64,000 bases of DNA from Brachyhypopomus gauderio (GCF_052324685.1 NC_135212.1:15248410-15312409); one strand, 5' to 3'. Counted from the stretch's first letter, positions 33,973 to 47,100 are shown. Notes: generated by a model not told the origin, from the sequence alone. Numbers and translations: made by a program.

Positions 33973-34882
33973 CTTAAAAGAAGCCGCTGAGAAATATCTT
34001 GAGAGACGTCGCCGACTGGGTGGCAGGGGACGCTTGCTTGGAACGAAGACTCATGCTAAACCTCAAACAGGACAACTTCAGGTGACTGTACCCGAGAACC
34101 AAAATCTGGGAGCAGGAGAAGACGTCTGACTGCTTTACCTGCCTGAAGTGTCTTTGACTCTGTCCCTGCCTCTGTGTTGTCAACCACGAGACACACACAC
34201 ACATTCAAAAGCTCTTGGACAGCAGGAAGGAGGCCCACTGATCAATGATTAACATGTACTCTAATCCTCAAGCAGGACTATCTGTCCTCTCTTCCTCTCT
34301 CTCCCTCCCCCCTTCCTCTGATAGGGAGAGAGTGATGGTGGGAGGGAGGAATAGTGAGCAGGAGATGAATAAAGGGCAGAGAGAAAGAAAAAAAATGTTC
34401 TGTTTACCACTCTGTTGTTTGTTATTATTTATTATATAATGTATTAAACAAGGCTATTCATGAAGCAGCTGTTTCAGATATCAGTAATTGAGACTTTAAC
34501 AAACGAATAGATAAAATCCAACACTGAGAACATCCCAAATTAGTTTTTTTACATTCAGCCCTGGAAACTATTGGACAAACTGGTCCATGTTGAACATCAA
34601 ATCAAATTTTAAAAAATGTCACACCATATACCATTGAATCAACCATGGTGATTAGATCAAGCTGAGGATGATCTGATCTCTGAGCCAGAGATGGTGCAGG
34701 TATCGAATCATTTGTGACCCTGAATTAGATGATGATGATGCCATGATGCAGCCAAGCAGCAGAACCAGAAGATCAGATTACACAACACAGAAAAACAAAA
34801 CAACAAACACGCAAAGGCTGGGAAATAAAAACCATTTAGTCAAGAGTGTGTGTGTGTTTATGAGAGAGACAGAGAGCGAGAG

Positions 34883-34917
<35 letters not shown>

Positions 34918-35446
34918 TCAAATTTCTGTTAAGTACTCCACATTTTAACATTGCTCAGTTACAGCTCAGTGAACACAAACACAGAGTAATGAAAAGAGAG
35001 AATGTATGTGTATGTATTAGAGAGAGAGAGACCTCAAATCTCTACTAAGTGCTCTACATTGTAACATTGCTCAGTTAGAGTTTAGCAAACACAAGATCGC
35101 TCTATTAGTGAGTTTGAGGTCTGGAAGATGATTTGTGATGATTTTAATGAAGAACTGAGAGTTTCATTTCGTCATTTGCCTGATCATTGCCCTTTAGAAA
35201 AGGAAACCTGGCTAGAGTGTGAGGTTATTAAGTTAACACATCACAGCCATTACATGCATCTGCGCCATTGTCTGTGCATTAGTGTATTTGCATTAACACA
35301 AAGTCCATTAAACACATTGTGTTTTTGTGGTTGTGTCTATTTGCTTATTTCTCAAAGGTTTATATTAATTTCCATTTTCCACCATGCTGCTTGTACTGTT
35401 CACTAAAAGTAGAACACTCTTGTGTGTATGTGACACATGCACCCCC

Positions 35447-35477
<31 letters not shown>

Positions 35478-36572
35478 AAGTACATTTGGAGCCCATTTTT
35501 CTAAATTTCCACGTAAAGGCCCATCCAGTTCGCAGATGAATAGTACTGAATCCAGTTATCAAGTCTCAGCATGTACATCTTATTAAGATGGTGTCACACA
35601 GTGTTTGTGGTGTCTCACAACCAAGGGTCTCAGATTTATTTTAGCGAGGACACGAGAAGGCGCTGACATGGACATCTCTGTCCACGTGATGCACAGCAGG
35701 ATGTGGAATCTGTTTTTAAAGAAGTGTCTTCAAATCAGAAAAGCAGAAGTTGGTCTAATTTGAATAATGTGCTTTCACATTAGTTTTGGTTTTTGGCTTT
35801 GACTAAATGATCAAGTTCCTCTGCACTGCTGTCCTGGGGAAGTCATCGTGGCCTGAGATTCACAGGCACAAGGACTTTCTTCAATAAACCGGTATGTAAA
35901 ATGTCAATACAAGTTTCTAGTTCTAATTCATTTTTAAAAGAAGCATAAGGGAAGATGTTGAATGCATGCCAATGTTAACAAACCGTACAGTAAACCTATA
36001 TAATATTAGCAAAAAAGTTCTGTAAATACATTAAGGAAAACCTGATTTTATTTGCATCATTGCCCTAAACAAACAAAATTAATTTTTTATTGAATAACTA
36101 CTGAATTCAAATGGGTTTAGCAACCATTTAAAAATATATATATTTTAAAGTGCGTTAGTGAGTGAGTGAGGTCCCAGTGAACATTATGACAGCATCCTGA
36201 TTTGCCCTTGTCTGTGTTAAATTTGCAAGGTTTAAAGACTTGAAACCCATCTTTTATTGTAAAAAAGCATTCACAATCCTTGTATTAATATACTAATATC
36301 CTATATTTAACACTTAAAAAAGTAAAAAATTTATGAAATGACCAAAGTAGCAAAACTGAAAAGCCTAGTAAAGGTGTAAATGCAAGTTATGTGACTATCC
36401 ATAAACAACTATCCATTGTTCTTCAAACAAATTCTTTTTTCTTTTAGTTTTTTATCCTGTCATGTGGACATTTTAATGTCCTGTCCTGTCATTTTAATTT
36501 AATAATTGATATAACACTATCCAAATCCAGAAACTAAAATCCAGACAGAAACCAGGCACTACTATCCAACTA
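33973..36572. other. klb-TLR divergent intergenic region (left part)
   Basis: A shared upstream region of about 3 kb lies between two genes transcribed apart. It holds a (GA)n run at 34880-34914, a 70-bp imperfect duplication (34912-34982 and 35026-35094), and a C run of about 20 followed by CA at 35441-35478. A possible non-coding first exon of the TLR gene ends near 35890, where CCG|GTATGT looks like a donor; this is a guess. No other gene seen. Confidence 0.4.
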
Positions 36573-36608
36573 CTAGGGTTAGGGTTAGTTAGGGTTAGGG
36601 TAAGGGTT
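36573..36608. repeat. short interstitial telomere-like repeat
   Basis: 'tagggttagggttagttagg' followed by 'gttagggtaagggtta': six near-perfect TTAGGG-type units about 440 bp upstream of the TLR start codon. Confidence 0.7.
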
Positions 36609-37049
36609 ACTCTACTATCCGATTCAACTGTTGTAAGATATTGAAGTGAGCTGTGATATGAGTGCAATAAATATCTTGGCTTGTGTCTTATGGATGAAAG
36701 CATGGAGACAGAGTCTGTGTGTAGTTATTATGGACCTACAGGCAGAGGCAGTAGCACGAGCCTGTGGAATTTAAATGTAGCAATTATAATTAATACACTC
36801 AACTTTGCCAATAATGAGACACAGGTTTGATTGAACAGATATATGAAATCTAATTGTACTGATTTGTTCATATGAAATTTGCATTAATATTAATCAAATA
36901 AGGTCTACCTACACAGACAAATCTAAATGTAACATTTTTAAAATCACATAGCAAATTCTGGAAATTGTATAGTTTTTATTATTGATCATTATCCAACCAA
37001 ATCTACAACTGTGTTGCTTATATCATCTTATTTTGTGCCCTCTGCAGTA

Positions 37050-39473
37050 ATGAGGGCTCTCGGGAACTTCACATGGATGCTGGCTGTATTCCTGATGTCC
37101 TTCCCAACATCCTTCCTGATGGTTTGGGAGACAGTTGTCCTTGACTACTCTTGCAGAAACCTCTCCCATGTTCCTTCTGATATTCCATCATCAGCTGTGA
37201 GCGTGGATCTGTCTCAAAATCAGATTCAGACCCTAAAAAAACAAGATTTCAGTGGCACTCCAAGCATTCAGTTCCTTAATCTGTCTTGGAACATACTGGT
37301 GGATATACACCCAGAAACCTTCATCTCAACCCCTTTCCTAGGAGAACTGGATCTGTCCCACAACAGGCTCCAAAACTTGTCCAACCAGAAATACCTCTTA
37401 AAGACACAGAATCTACATAATTTGAACCTGTGCTCCAACATGTTTGGTGTTATGGTATTGGGTAGTGAGTTCTCCAAACTGACAAATCTAAAGTGGCTTG
37501 GTCTGAGTGCAGACCACATTCAAGAAGGAGACTTTAACAGCATCTCCGCACTCTTACTCCAGACTCTCTTCATCCAAGCACAGGACCTGAAAGCCTATGA
37601 AGCAGGAAGCCTCAAACACGCAAAGGCAATTCAGATTTCTATTGTGGTGTCAAACAACGAAAATGTTGATAATCCAATGATTGTTGATGCTTTAACATCT
37701 TTTAAGGAAGTAGAGCTCAGCAGCTTATATTATCCCAAAGACTTCCTCAGAGACCTTGTATTGCAGCAAGCAGAAATTCAAACAGTCAATTTGCATTTAT
37801 CTGCTATTCAGACCACCTGGAACGTTATTACAGCCCTTTTCAATAGCATCTTAATGTCCTCTATTGAACAGCTGAGTGTCTTCAATCTTACCATGACACA
37901 AATGTCATTTGTCAGTACTAGAAATCATAGCAGAGTCATTGACTCCCTTAGTGTCAGGCAGTCATCAGTGACTGTGTTCATATTTCCTCAGGAGATTATC
38001 TATGACTTCTTCATCAACATTCCCGCAAAGAACCTAACATTTGCAGAGTGTCCAATAGTCCACATGACCTGCCCAAAGTACATTAGTCCCATACAAGTAC
38101 TTGACTTGTCTGATTGCATCCTGTCTGAAAATGTCTTCTCCAAAGGTCCACATCAGGAATGTGATACTTTTACAAATCTGGAGATGCTAGTTCTAAGGGG
38201 CAATAATCTTAGAAACTTGATCCAACTGACTTTGCGAGTTCAGCTTATGAGCTCGCTGAGACATGTAGACTTCAGTCAGAACTTACTGTCCTATGAGGAG
38301 ACTCAGGGCAGTTGCGTTTGGCCCTCTAAAATTACTCATGTGGATTTATCTTCAAATGCATTAGACCAGACGGTGTTCAAGTGCTTACCCACTAATGTGA
38401 CCATCCTGAACCTCCAAAACAATCAGATCATTGCAATTCCTGCTAATATTTCTGGTCTGGACTCTCTCAGAATTTTAGATCTTTCAGCAAATCGCCTGCT
38501 GGATCTTCCAGACTGTCTAAGCTATCCAAACCTGGAGAAACTTGTGTTACACGGGAACTCCCTCCATTCACCGTCACCAGGTGCTCTAGAAACATGTCCA
38601 CACCTGACTGTTCTGGACACCAGTCGAAACCCGTACATCTGCACCTGTACTTTGCGGGAATTCACAAACCTCATAGATGACAAAGGCAACCTGGCTGGGT
38701 CAAAAGTTTGGAAAGACCGCAGAATCACTCTGGGTCAGTGGCCACAAGGGTATCGATGCAGTTACCCAGAACACTGGAGCAACAGAATGCTTCAAAACTT
38801 CACCCTGCCTGAGATCACCTGCAGAGCTGAACTACTGGCAGCCAGCATCTTGGTCCCAGCTATCATTGTGCTCACCACCATGCTATTCATTTGCTATCAG
38901 CTAGATGTTCCATGGTACTTGAGAATGATCTTGAAATGGACCCGTGCCAAACACCGTGCAAGAGCTGCTCAACAGCAAGCTGGTGAGCTGCAAGGCGTGC
39001 ACTACCACGCTTTTGTATCCTACAGCCAGCGTAACGCTGACTGGGTTAAAGGGCAACTCCTACCAAAGTTGGAAGGTGAGGACCCAGCTGCAATCCGAAA
39101 GGGTCTCAGAGTATGTCATCATGAGCGAGACTTCATCCCGGGTAAAACCATCATGCAGAACATCCTGCGTTGTATAGAGCAGAGCAGATGCTGTGTCTTC
39201 GTTCTGTCTTCCCACTTTGTCCAGAGCGAATGGTGTCATTACGAGTTGTACTTCGCCAGCCACCACAGGGTCACGCGAGGCCTCGACAGCATTCTGCTCA
39301 TTGTCTTAGAGCCACTGCCCCCTTACCTCATTCCTTCAAAGTACCATCAGCTGAAGGCCATGCTGGCCAGACGCACCTACCTGGAATGGCCGCAGGACAA
39401 GACCAAACAAAGGATGTTCTGGGCCCACCTGCAGGCTGCCCTACAGGCTGATCTACCCAGCCCGCTAGACTGA
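37050..39473 (+). CDS. Toll-like receptor, TLR1 subfamily, single coding exon, complete
   Basis: Innate immune receptor; TLR1-group members usually pair with TLR2 to sense lipopeptides at the cell surface or in endosomes. 807 aa from the ATG at 37050 (MRALGNFTW). The frame is open further up, but 'ctctgcag' just before the ATG looks like the acceptor of a 5'-UTR intron, and no earlier in-frame ATG exists. Order: signal peptide (about 1-30), leucine-rich repeats to about 520, LRR C-terminal cap with the CTCTLREF cysteines, transmembrane helix about 593-617, TIR domain about 650-795. TIR boxes are YHAFVSYSQRNADWV, RDFIPGK (BB-loop proline present) and FW near the end. Between the first and second boxes it has about seven more residues (within GEDPAAIRKG) than mammalian TLR1. 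Could be tlr1, tlr18 or tlr25; I cannot decide. No damage seen. Confidence 0.95.
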   Translation: MRALGNFTWMLAVFLMSFPTSFLMVWETVVLDYSCRNLSHVPSDIPSSAVSVDLSQNQIQTLKKQDFSGTPSIQFLNLSWNILVDIHPETFISTPFLGELDLSHNRLQNLSNQKYLLKTQNLHNLNLCSNMFGVMVLGSEFSKLTNLKWLGLSADHIQEGDFNSISALLLQTLFIQAQDLKAYEAGSLKHAKAIQISIVVSNNENVDNPMIVDALTSFKEVELSSLYYPKDFLRDLVLQQAEIQTVNLHLSAIQTTWNVITALFNSILMSSIEQLSVFNLTMTQMSFVSTRNHSRVIDSLSVRQSSVTVFIFPQEIIYDFFINIPAKNLTFAECPIVHMTCPKYISPIQVLDLSDCILSENVFSKGPHQECDTFTNLEMLVLRGNNLRNLIQLTLRVQLMSSLRHVDFSQNLLSYEETQGSCVWPSKITHVDLSSNALDQTVFKCLPTNVTILNLQNNQIIAIPANISGLDSLRILDLSANRLLDLPDCLSYPNLEKLVLHGNSLHSPSPGALETCPHLTVLDTSRNPYICTCTLREFTNLIDDKGNLAGSKVWKDRRITLGQWPQGYRCSYPEHWSNRMLQNFTLPEITCRAELLAASILVPAIIVLTTMLFICYQLDVPWYLRMILKWTRAKHRARAAQQQAGELQGVHYHAFVSYSQRNADWVKGQLLPKLEGEDPAAIRKGLRVCHHERDFIPGKTIMQNILRCIEQSRCCVFVLSSHFVQSEWCHYELYFASHHRVTRGLDSILLIVLEPLPPYLIPSKYHQLKAMLARRTYLEWPQDKTKQRMFWAHLQAALQADLPSPLD

Positions 39474-40477
39474 CCACCAGGCCTGAGAAAAACCAGCAGA
39501 TGGTGGGAGAAGACATGACGAGTGAAGACATCTAAAGGCAGAAGACTACTGAGAAGAATGTTGTTTTAAACACAGCATACAGAGCAGTACCACCAGTCAA
39601 CATGTTCCCTTAAATGTAGAGGGATTTTTTTTATTAATGTATGTGGACAAATTTAAATTTTCCAAAAAATGAGGTAACCAACAATGTGAATTATAATTTC
39701 TAATGCATCAAAGTCATGCTAAGACAAATCTTTGTATGTTATTGGTTTCTTGAAATAAATGTTTATGCAATGTTAATCATCATTTATTATGTCCGTAATC
39801 TGGAAAAATCTACTTATTATTGAGTACTGATATAGTTTTTTGAGATTTTTACCATAACTTATGTAACTAACAAATATTGTTGAATAAAACATTTCAGTTA
39901 ACAAAATCAAAATATGGTATGTAGAAAGCTTTGAAATTGTCACATTCAAGTTTTCTTAACTAAACCACACATTTGTACTCAAATAAGCTTTGCACTCATG
40001 GAGGAGACCACTCACGGAGGAGACCACTCAAGGAGGAGACCACTCGTGGTGTCAGCAGTGGCAGCTGCAGAGAGCTGAAGAATATCCTTGACGTTCAGTT
40101 CAGTTTGATGCCTCAGTCACAGAGACCCACTCCAACAACCAGCACACACAGAGACACGCAGGGCAACGCCGCAGGGGCGTGACCAGGCAGGTTTCACCGC
40201 ACGTCACATGTGGTACGTGCAGCTGACGTGAGGAGCAAACCGGACGCTCTTTAGGAGAACACAGCACAACGTGATCCTCCACTACAACCACACCACATCT
40301 AAAACACTTAACAGGAAACATGGAGTTGAAAAGCAGACACTACATACAAAACATGGCGTGGCACTTTTGGGATGTAGCACATAGTTGTACAAAAGTCATT
40401 TGCTGGTATGATGGGCACCGTTACATAGAGGGAGGAAGCAGTCCTACTAAAAGGACACAGAGTTCATGGGTTAAAGG
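39474..40477. other. convergent intergenic region, TLR to ints10
   Basis: 3' flanks of two genes meeting tail to tail. Contains a triplicate 'gaggagaccactca' unit at 40002-40048. No other feature seen. Confidence 0.5.
39754..39759 (+). terminator. candidate polyadenylation signal of the TLR gene
   Basis: AATAAA about 280 bp past the stop; another follows at about 39882. ints10 converges from the other side. Confidence 0.55.
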
Positions 40478-43400
40478 TCAAGGTAAGGACTGTATAAGGA
40501 TAATCTTCTCATTTATGCAGAAGCGATGCAACACGCTGAGCAGGTTTTCTCCACAGCGAGACACCTGGCGTTCCATCGCCAGACGGAAATCTTCCTTCAC
40601 ACCTTTGGTGATGCCACGGGTCACAGTATGATGTCTGAAAGAGCAAAGATGTGCTTTAGTCAAGAGGACCCCTTTAAAACCCCAAGACCAGGACCATAGT
40701 GTAAAAAAAGAAAAAGATTATCGATGTCTACGATATTGACAATTAGAACAAATTAGAACAAAGTTGTTTTCTTTTCAGCAGAAAACACCATTGGACACAA
40801 TCTGAAACAAATTTGGTAACATTACCGCTCACCTTTAAATAAACACACAAACAAACGTGGAGACACACACAAACGTGGAGAACACAAACGGACATACACC
40901 CTCTGATCCTCATATCTCACAACTGCATTAAGCTAAAGTTGTGTACATTGATCATCACAGAAAACTCTACACAGATGTAACAAACCTTTGCACAGTGAAT
41001 ACTAGATACACGGACAATGATAAACAAAAGCATTTTTGCTTCAGAACAAAACATGACAAACATATGCAAATGATGCCATGTATGAAAACCAAAACTGGAC
41101 AAAAACATATACAACTGATGCATGTATGAAAACCAAAACACTTGTGAAATGAAAACTAAAGAAGACCTGAAAAAAAGAAACTAAGAAAGTATTAGGGAGG
41201 GTAGTCAGACTACAGAGGGAACGTAACGGCGTATGATCAGGCTGGGGGAGGGGCTTGGGGATGGGAGGAGCCAGGAGCGAGGTTGGTTGGATGATGGGGA
41301 TAGGGTACCTGTCAGCCTTCTGAGCCCCTGGAAGCAGCAGGGTATTTAACTCCACCCCCAGGGCGGGGCTGGGGTTCCTACGAACATCAAACACCATTTC
41401 ATCAACACCCTAAGAGCAGGGATGCATTCAAGACCTTGAGCGCACTCCGTACTGTGAGTGCACAAAGAATCCAAACATCGTACTTCAAATACCGTACTTC
41501 AAAAACTGTACTTCAAATAAACACACAGAGGTCAAATAAAAGAAATATGAAACACAACTGCACAGCTGTTTCTAAAGGTTCAATCATTTTCAAAAGCAAA
41601 ATTATAATTTATTATCTTTTATTACAAAGCATAATGACTGCTACACAAGATACGTCATGTTGATACTATAGCTCTGAATGACACTAAAAAAGAAAACTAT
41701 AGGGATTTTTAATGTAATTTAAATTATTGTTAATATAAACCCCGTAATTGGTATTAGCATTCAGAAGTTTAAGAGACCTACATAATTTGTTCCACTTCCC
41801 ATTTGTACTCGAAATACATAATTAAGAACGATGTTTAGAATGTCTTGAATGCACCCCAGGTGTGAGTTCTATAAAAGAGGTCAGAGGTCATTAGATACTA
41901 AATCTGCCAATCATGGAGCAGGTCAGAAGTCACAAGAAGCTAAGCCAGCTAAGAAACGTGGGGCAGAAAGGAAGGACGAAAGAAAGAACGAACTGTAAAA
42001 GTTTTGCTGTTCCTGTCAGAAGCATTTAAAGCAGCTACAGACGTTTTTATGTCCGAAATAAAATCAAAAGGGGAAAAAAAGGTAAAAAAAAGAAAATACT
42101 GTAAATGATCCCTTGTTCTTATTCTCAACACATCCTGTTCATCACAGCAGATGTAAAGGGGCGGACCTACTTAATCAACATCCCCTGATTAGGCAACAGT
42201 TCCAGTTGGACACGCCCCCCTTCTGTGGTACGCAGATATGCAAACTCTTCTAACATGTCAATGTCTGGGTCAGAGGTCAAGGAGACTCAAGATATAACAG
42301 CAGTCTAACAACGAGCCATGTAATCTTACATATAACACACACACCTTACATATATCGACAATAGGAGCTTGTCAAGCTGCAAAACAAAGTATGCATACAA
42401 GACCACACACACACACACCCACACACACTCACACAGACGACACACACTGCATCATCCGGAAGACAAGAGCGGATGCAGTACACAGATGAATGCAGAGGTA
42501 GATATCAAGGTGACATCCCACTGCTAAAGACTGGGGCCAACAGGTCAGGACACAGGACACGTTCAAGGATACTTGTGACGTAGTTAAAGAAGTTCTCATA
42601 CTGAAAACTCCCATGGTCACAAATCTTGTCCACTGCCTTCAGGAAGAGGGCCTCTCCCAGCGGCCAATCATGCTGCAGGAGCACGATCACATGACCCAGA
42701 GCCAGGTCATCTCTGCTACCATCTGCAAAGGCCCGCAACTGAAATAAAGATAAAGGAGCAGATTAAGATGGAGAAATATGGAGAGAGAGAGAGAGAGAGA
42801 TAAAGATGCTTCTGTTCCCATCATAAAATGTCATAGACAACTGTGTGTGACAGGTGACCCTAACATATAACCCTACATATTACCATATAACCCTACATAT
42901 TAACTGGAGACAGCTATGATCAAAACAATCAACATGGGAAGCGAAGGTAGTTTTAAAGGAGGATGATGATGATGATTTGGTGCTTTGTTTTAATTTTTTA
43001 CCAAATGGCGATTGTGTCCCATCACATCCCCCCTCCCGTCCCCTGGAGCCCTGAACACGGACATGTGCAGTGTGATGGTGTGTGGAGGTTGTGGTGGTGT
43101 TGGTGGTGGTGTTAGTGGTGGTGTTGGTGTTAGTGGTGGTGGTGTGTGGTGATTGTGGTGTTAGTGGTGGTGTGGTGTTGTGTTAGTGATGGTGGTGGTG
43201 TTGGTGTTGTTGGTGGTGGAGGTGGTGGTGTGGTGTTAGTGATGGTGGTGGTGGAGGTGGTGGTGTGGTGTTAGTGATGGTGGTGGTGATGTTAGTGGTG
43301 GTGTGGTGATGGTGGTGGGGTGGTGTTAGTGATGGTGGTGGTGTTAGTGGTAGTGTGGTGTTAGTGATGGTGTTAGTGGTAGTGTGGCAGTGGTGTTAGT

Positions 43401-44080
43401 GTGTGGTGATGGTGTGGTGGTGTTAGTGGTAGTGTGGTGGTGATGGTGTGGTGTTAGTGATGGTGGTGGTGTTAGTGGTAGTGTGGCGGTGGTGTTAGTG
43501 TGTGGTGATGGTGTGGTGGTGTTAGTGGTAGTGTGTGGTGGTGGTGTGTAGTGGTGGTGTGTGGTGATGGTGGTGGTGTTAGTGGTAGTATGGTGGTGGT
43601 GTTAGTGGTAGTATGGTGGTGGTGTTAGTGGTGGCATTAGTGTTAGTGGTGGTGTGGTGTTAGTGTTAGTGCTGGTGTGGTGTTAGTGCTGGTGTTAGTG
43701 TGGTGGTGGTTAGTGGTGGTGTGGTGTTAGTGGTGGCGTTAATGGTGGTATTAGTGGTAGTGTGACGGTGGTGTTAGTGGTGGTGTGGTGTTAGTGGTAG
43801 TGTGGTGTTGGGGTGGTGTGGTGTTAGTGGTGGTGTGTGGTGATGATAGTGGTGGTAGTGGTAGTGTGGTGTTAGTGGTAGTATGGTTGTGGTGTGGTAT
43901 TAGTGATGGTGGTGTTAGTGGTAGTGTGGTGGTGGTGTTAGTGGTGTTAATGGTAGTGTTAGTGTGTGAGACAGGTGACCCTAACATATAACCCTACATA
44001 TTAACATATAACCCTACATGTTAACTGGAGACAGCTATGATCAAAACAATCAACATGGGAAGCGAAGGTAGTTTTAAAGG

Positions 44081-44120
<40 letters not shown>

Positions 44121-47100
44121 GGTGCTTTGTTTGAATTTTTTACCAAATGGCGATTGTGTCCCATCACATCCCCCCTCCCGTCCCCTGGAGCCCTGAACAC
44201 GGACATGTGCAGTGTGATGGTGTGTGGAGGTTGTGGTGGTGTTGGTGGTGGTGTTAGTGGTGGTGGTGTGTGGTGATTGTGGTGTTAGTGGTGGTGTGGT
44301 GTTGTGTTAGTGATGGTGGTGGTGTTGGTGTTGTTGGTGGTGGAGGTGGTGGTGTGGTGTTAGTGATGGTGGTGGTGATGTTAGTGGTGGTGTGGTGATG
44401 GTGGTGGTGTGGTGTTAGTGGTGGTGTTAGTGATGGTGGTGGTGTTGGTGGTGGTGTTAGTGGTAGTGTGGTGGTGGTGTGGTGTTAGTGGTAGTGTGGC
44501 AGTGGTGTTAGTGTGTGGTGATGGTGTGGTGGTGTTAGTGGTAGTGTGGTGGTGATGGTGTGGTGTTAGTGATGGTGGTGGTGTTAGTGGTAGTGTGGCG
44601 GTGGTGTTAAGTGTGTGGTGATGGTGTGGTGGTGTTAGTGGTAGTGTGGTGGTGGTGTGTGGTGATGGTGTGTGGTGATGGTGGTGGTGTTAGTGGTAGT
44701 GTGGCGGTGGTGTTAGTGTGTGGTGATGGTGTGGTGGTGTTAGTGGTAGTGTGGTGGTGGTGTGTGGTGATGGTGTGTGGTGATGGTGGTGGTGTTAGTG
44801 GTAGTATGGTGGTGGTGTTAGTGGTGTTAATGGTAGTGTTAGTGGCATTAGTGTTAGTGGTGGTGTGGTGTTAGTGTTAGTGCTGGTGTGGTGTTAGTGC
44901 TGGTGTGGTGTTAGTGGTGGCGTTAATGGTGGTATTAGTGGTAGTGTGGCGGTGGTGTTAGTGGTGGTGTGGTGTTAGTGGTAGTGTTAGTGGTAGTGTG
45001 GTGTTGGGGTGGTGTGGTGTTAGTGGTGGTGTGTGGTGATGATAGTGGTGGTAGTGGTAGTGTGGTGTTAGTGGTGGTGTGGTGTTAGTGGTAGTATGGT
45101 TGTGGTGTGGTATTAGTGATGGTGGTGTTAGTGGTAGTGTGGTGGTGGTGTTAGTGGTGTTAATGGTAGTGTTAGTGGTGGCATTAGTGTTAGTGTTAGT
45201 GGTGGTGTGGTGTTAGTGTTAGTGCTGATGTGGTGTTAGTGTTAGTGCTGGTGTGGCGTTAGTGTTAGTGCTGGTGTGGTGTTAGTGTTAGTGCTGGTGT
45301 AGTGGTGGTGTGGTGTTAGTGGTAGTGTTAGTGGTGGTATTAGTGGTAGTGTGGCGGTGGTGTTAGTGGTAGTGGTGGCGTTAGTGGTAGTGTTAGTGGT
45401 GGTGTGGTGTCAGTGGTGGTGTTAGTGGTAGTGTGGTGGTGGTGGTGTTAGTGGTGGTGTTATTAGTGGTAATGTGGTGGTGGTGTTAGTGGTAGTGTGG
45501 TGGTGGTGTTAGTGGTGGTGTGGTGTTATTAGTGGTAGTGTGGTGGTGGTGTTAGTGGTAGTGTGGTGGTGGTGTTAGTGGTAGTGTGGTGGTGGTGTGG
45601 TGTTATTAGTGGTAGTGTGGTGGTGGTGTTAGTGGTGGTGTGGTGTTATTAGTGGTAGTGTGGTGGTGTTGTTAGTGGTAGTGTGGTGGTGGTGTTAGTG
45701 GTAGTGTGGTGTTATTAGTGGTAGTGTGGTGGTGGTGTTAGTGGTGGTGTGGGCACCTTGAAGCACGCTAGGATGAGCTGCAGACAGAAGGGCAGAACGT
45801 CTCTGCTGGTGCACGGAACTAGCCTCAGGTCGTTGCCTAGGAAATGGTAAAGAAACTCTTATAACAATGCTGATCATTAAAGACCCAGTATAGCATGTCA
45901 GAGGGGGCTGGTGTTATAAAAACTAGATTATTAGTAAAAACAAACAAACAAACAAACAAACAAACAAACAAACAGACAGACAGACAGACAGACCTTTATT
46001 GATGCCTTTGGGATTTTATTAAGAAATAAATAAATAATAAATTCATTTTTTAAAATGTCAAACTCCTCAGATCTGGATGGAATCAGACAGGGACTTCTCT
46101 CTTGTGTTCGAGCTCTAATGGACACACCTTTTCTGGATTTGCCTCGTCCACGGTTCGGTTCTTCACTGAACTTCACCGGTTCGTGATTCTGAGGCACCAG
46201 GCCACTGACGACCTCCAAGACCTTCTCACATGCAAGCTAGAAAAAAAGCACAGAAATGTGCACACATCAGGTGTTTACACACATCAGCAGGTGTTTACAC
46301 ACATTTTGGTCAACTGCTCTGGTGAACAACTAGGGCAGGGGTGCTCATTACGTCGATCGCGAAGTGTCGGTCGATCGCGAAGGAATGTGCGTAGATCGCG
46401 TCACATAAAATAGTAGTAGATGAATCGCACATCTGCTCTGACGGTTGTATTTTGATTGACATTCACGGTAGCCAATCTGCAATCCACTCAACAAATTACG
46501 TTCGCCACCCCCCCCCCCCCCCCCCCCCCCCTCAACAAATTACGTTCGCCGCCACCCCCGGTAGATCTTTCTGACTTGGTCATCTTATAAGTAGCTCGCA
46601 AGCTGAAAACTGTGAGCACCCCTGAACTAGGGCGTAGCGTTTGAAGATGCATGCTGTGTGTGTGTGTGTGTTACCCTGTGCTCCCCCAGGGCGTAGTGAC
46701 AGGATGCCTGCTGTATCACAGCTCTGTGTGTCTCCAGGTTGGCTGCTGTGAGTGACTCCGTCACTCTGCTATGACTTTGCTGGGGCAGAAGAGATGACAT
46801 CTGCACCAGACTGGAAAGAGCTGTCCTGTACTGACCCTGAAACACACGCACACGCGCACATACCGCATGCACGCGCACACACGCATGCACGCACACACAT
46901 GCGCGCACACACGCACGCACACATACACACACGCGCACGCACAAACATGCACACACGCACACACACACACACACGTGCACGCACACACATGCACACAAAC
47001 ACAGGCACACACATCCATTAACACACATGTATGCAAAGTTGTAAAACGAACTCGTTCAAATCACACACACATACCTTACTGTGTTGTCATTTTCTGATTA

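Noticed and set aside
37011-37049. Longer N-terminus for the TLR (13 more residues)
   Set aside because: The upstream codon is GTG, not ATG, and the segment ends in a splice-acceptor-like 'ctctgcag'; it is probably intron.
43070-45750. Long GGT/GTTA frames (VVVLVVL and TNTTT peptides)
   Set aside because: Pure minisatellite translation inside an ints10 intron.
46627-47028. 133-residue minus-strand frame rich in VCVC
   Set aside because: It is ints10 exon 12 read through into a CA microsatellite; only 46675-46836 is coding.
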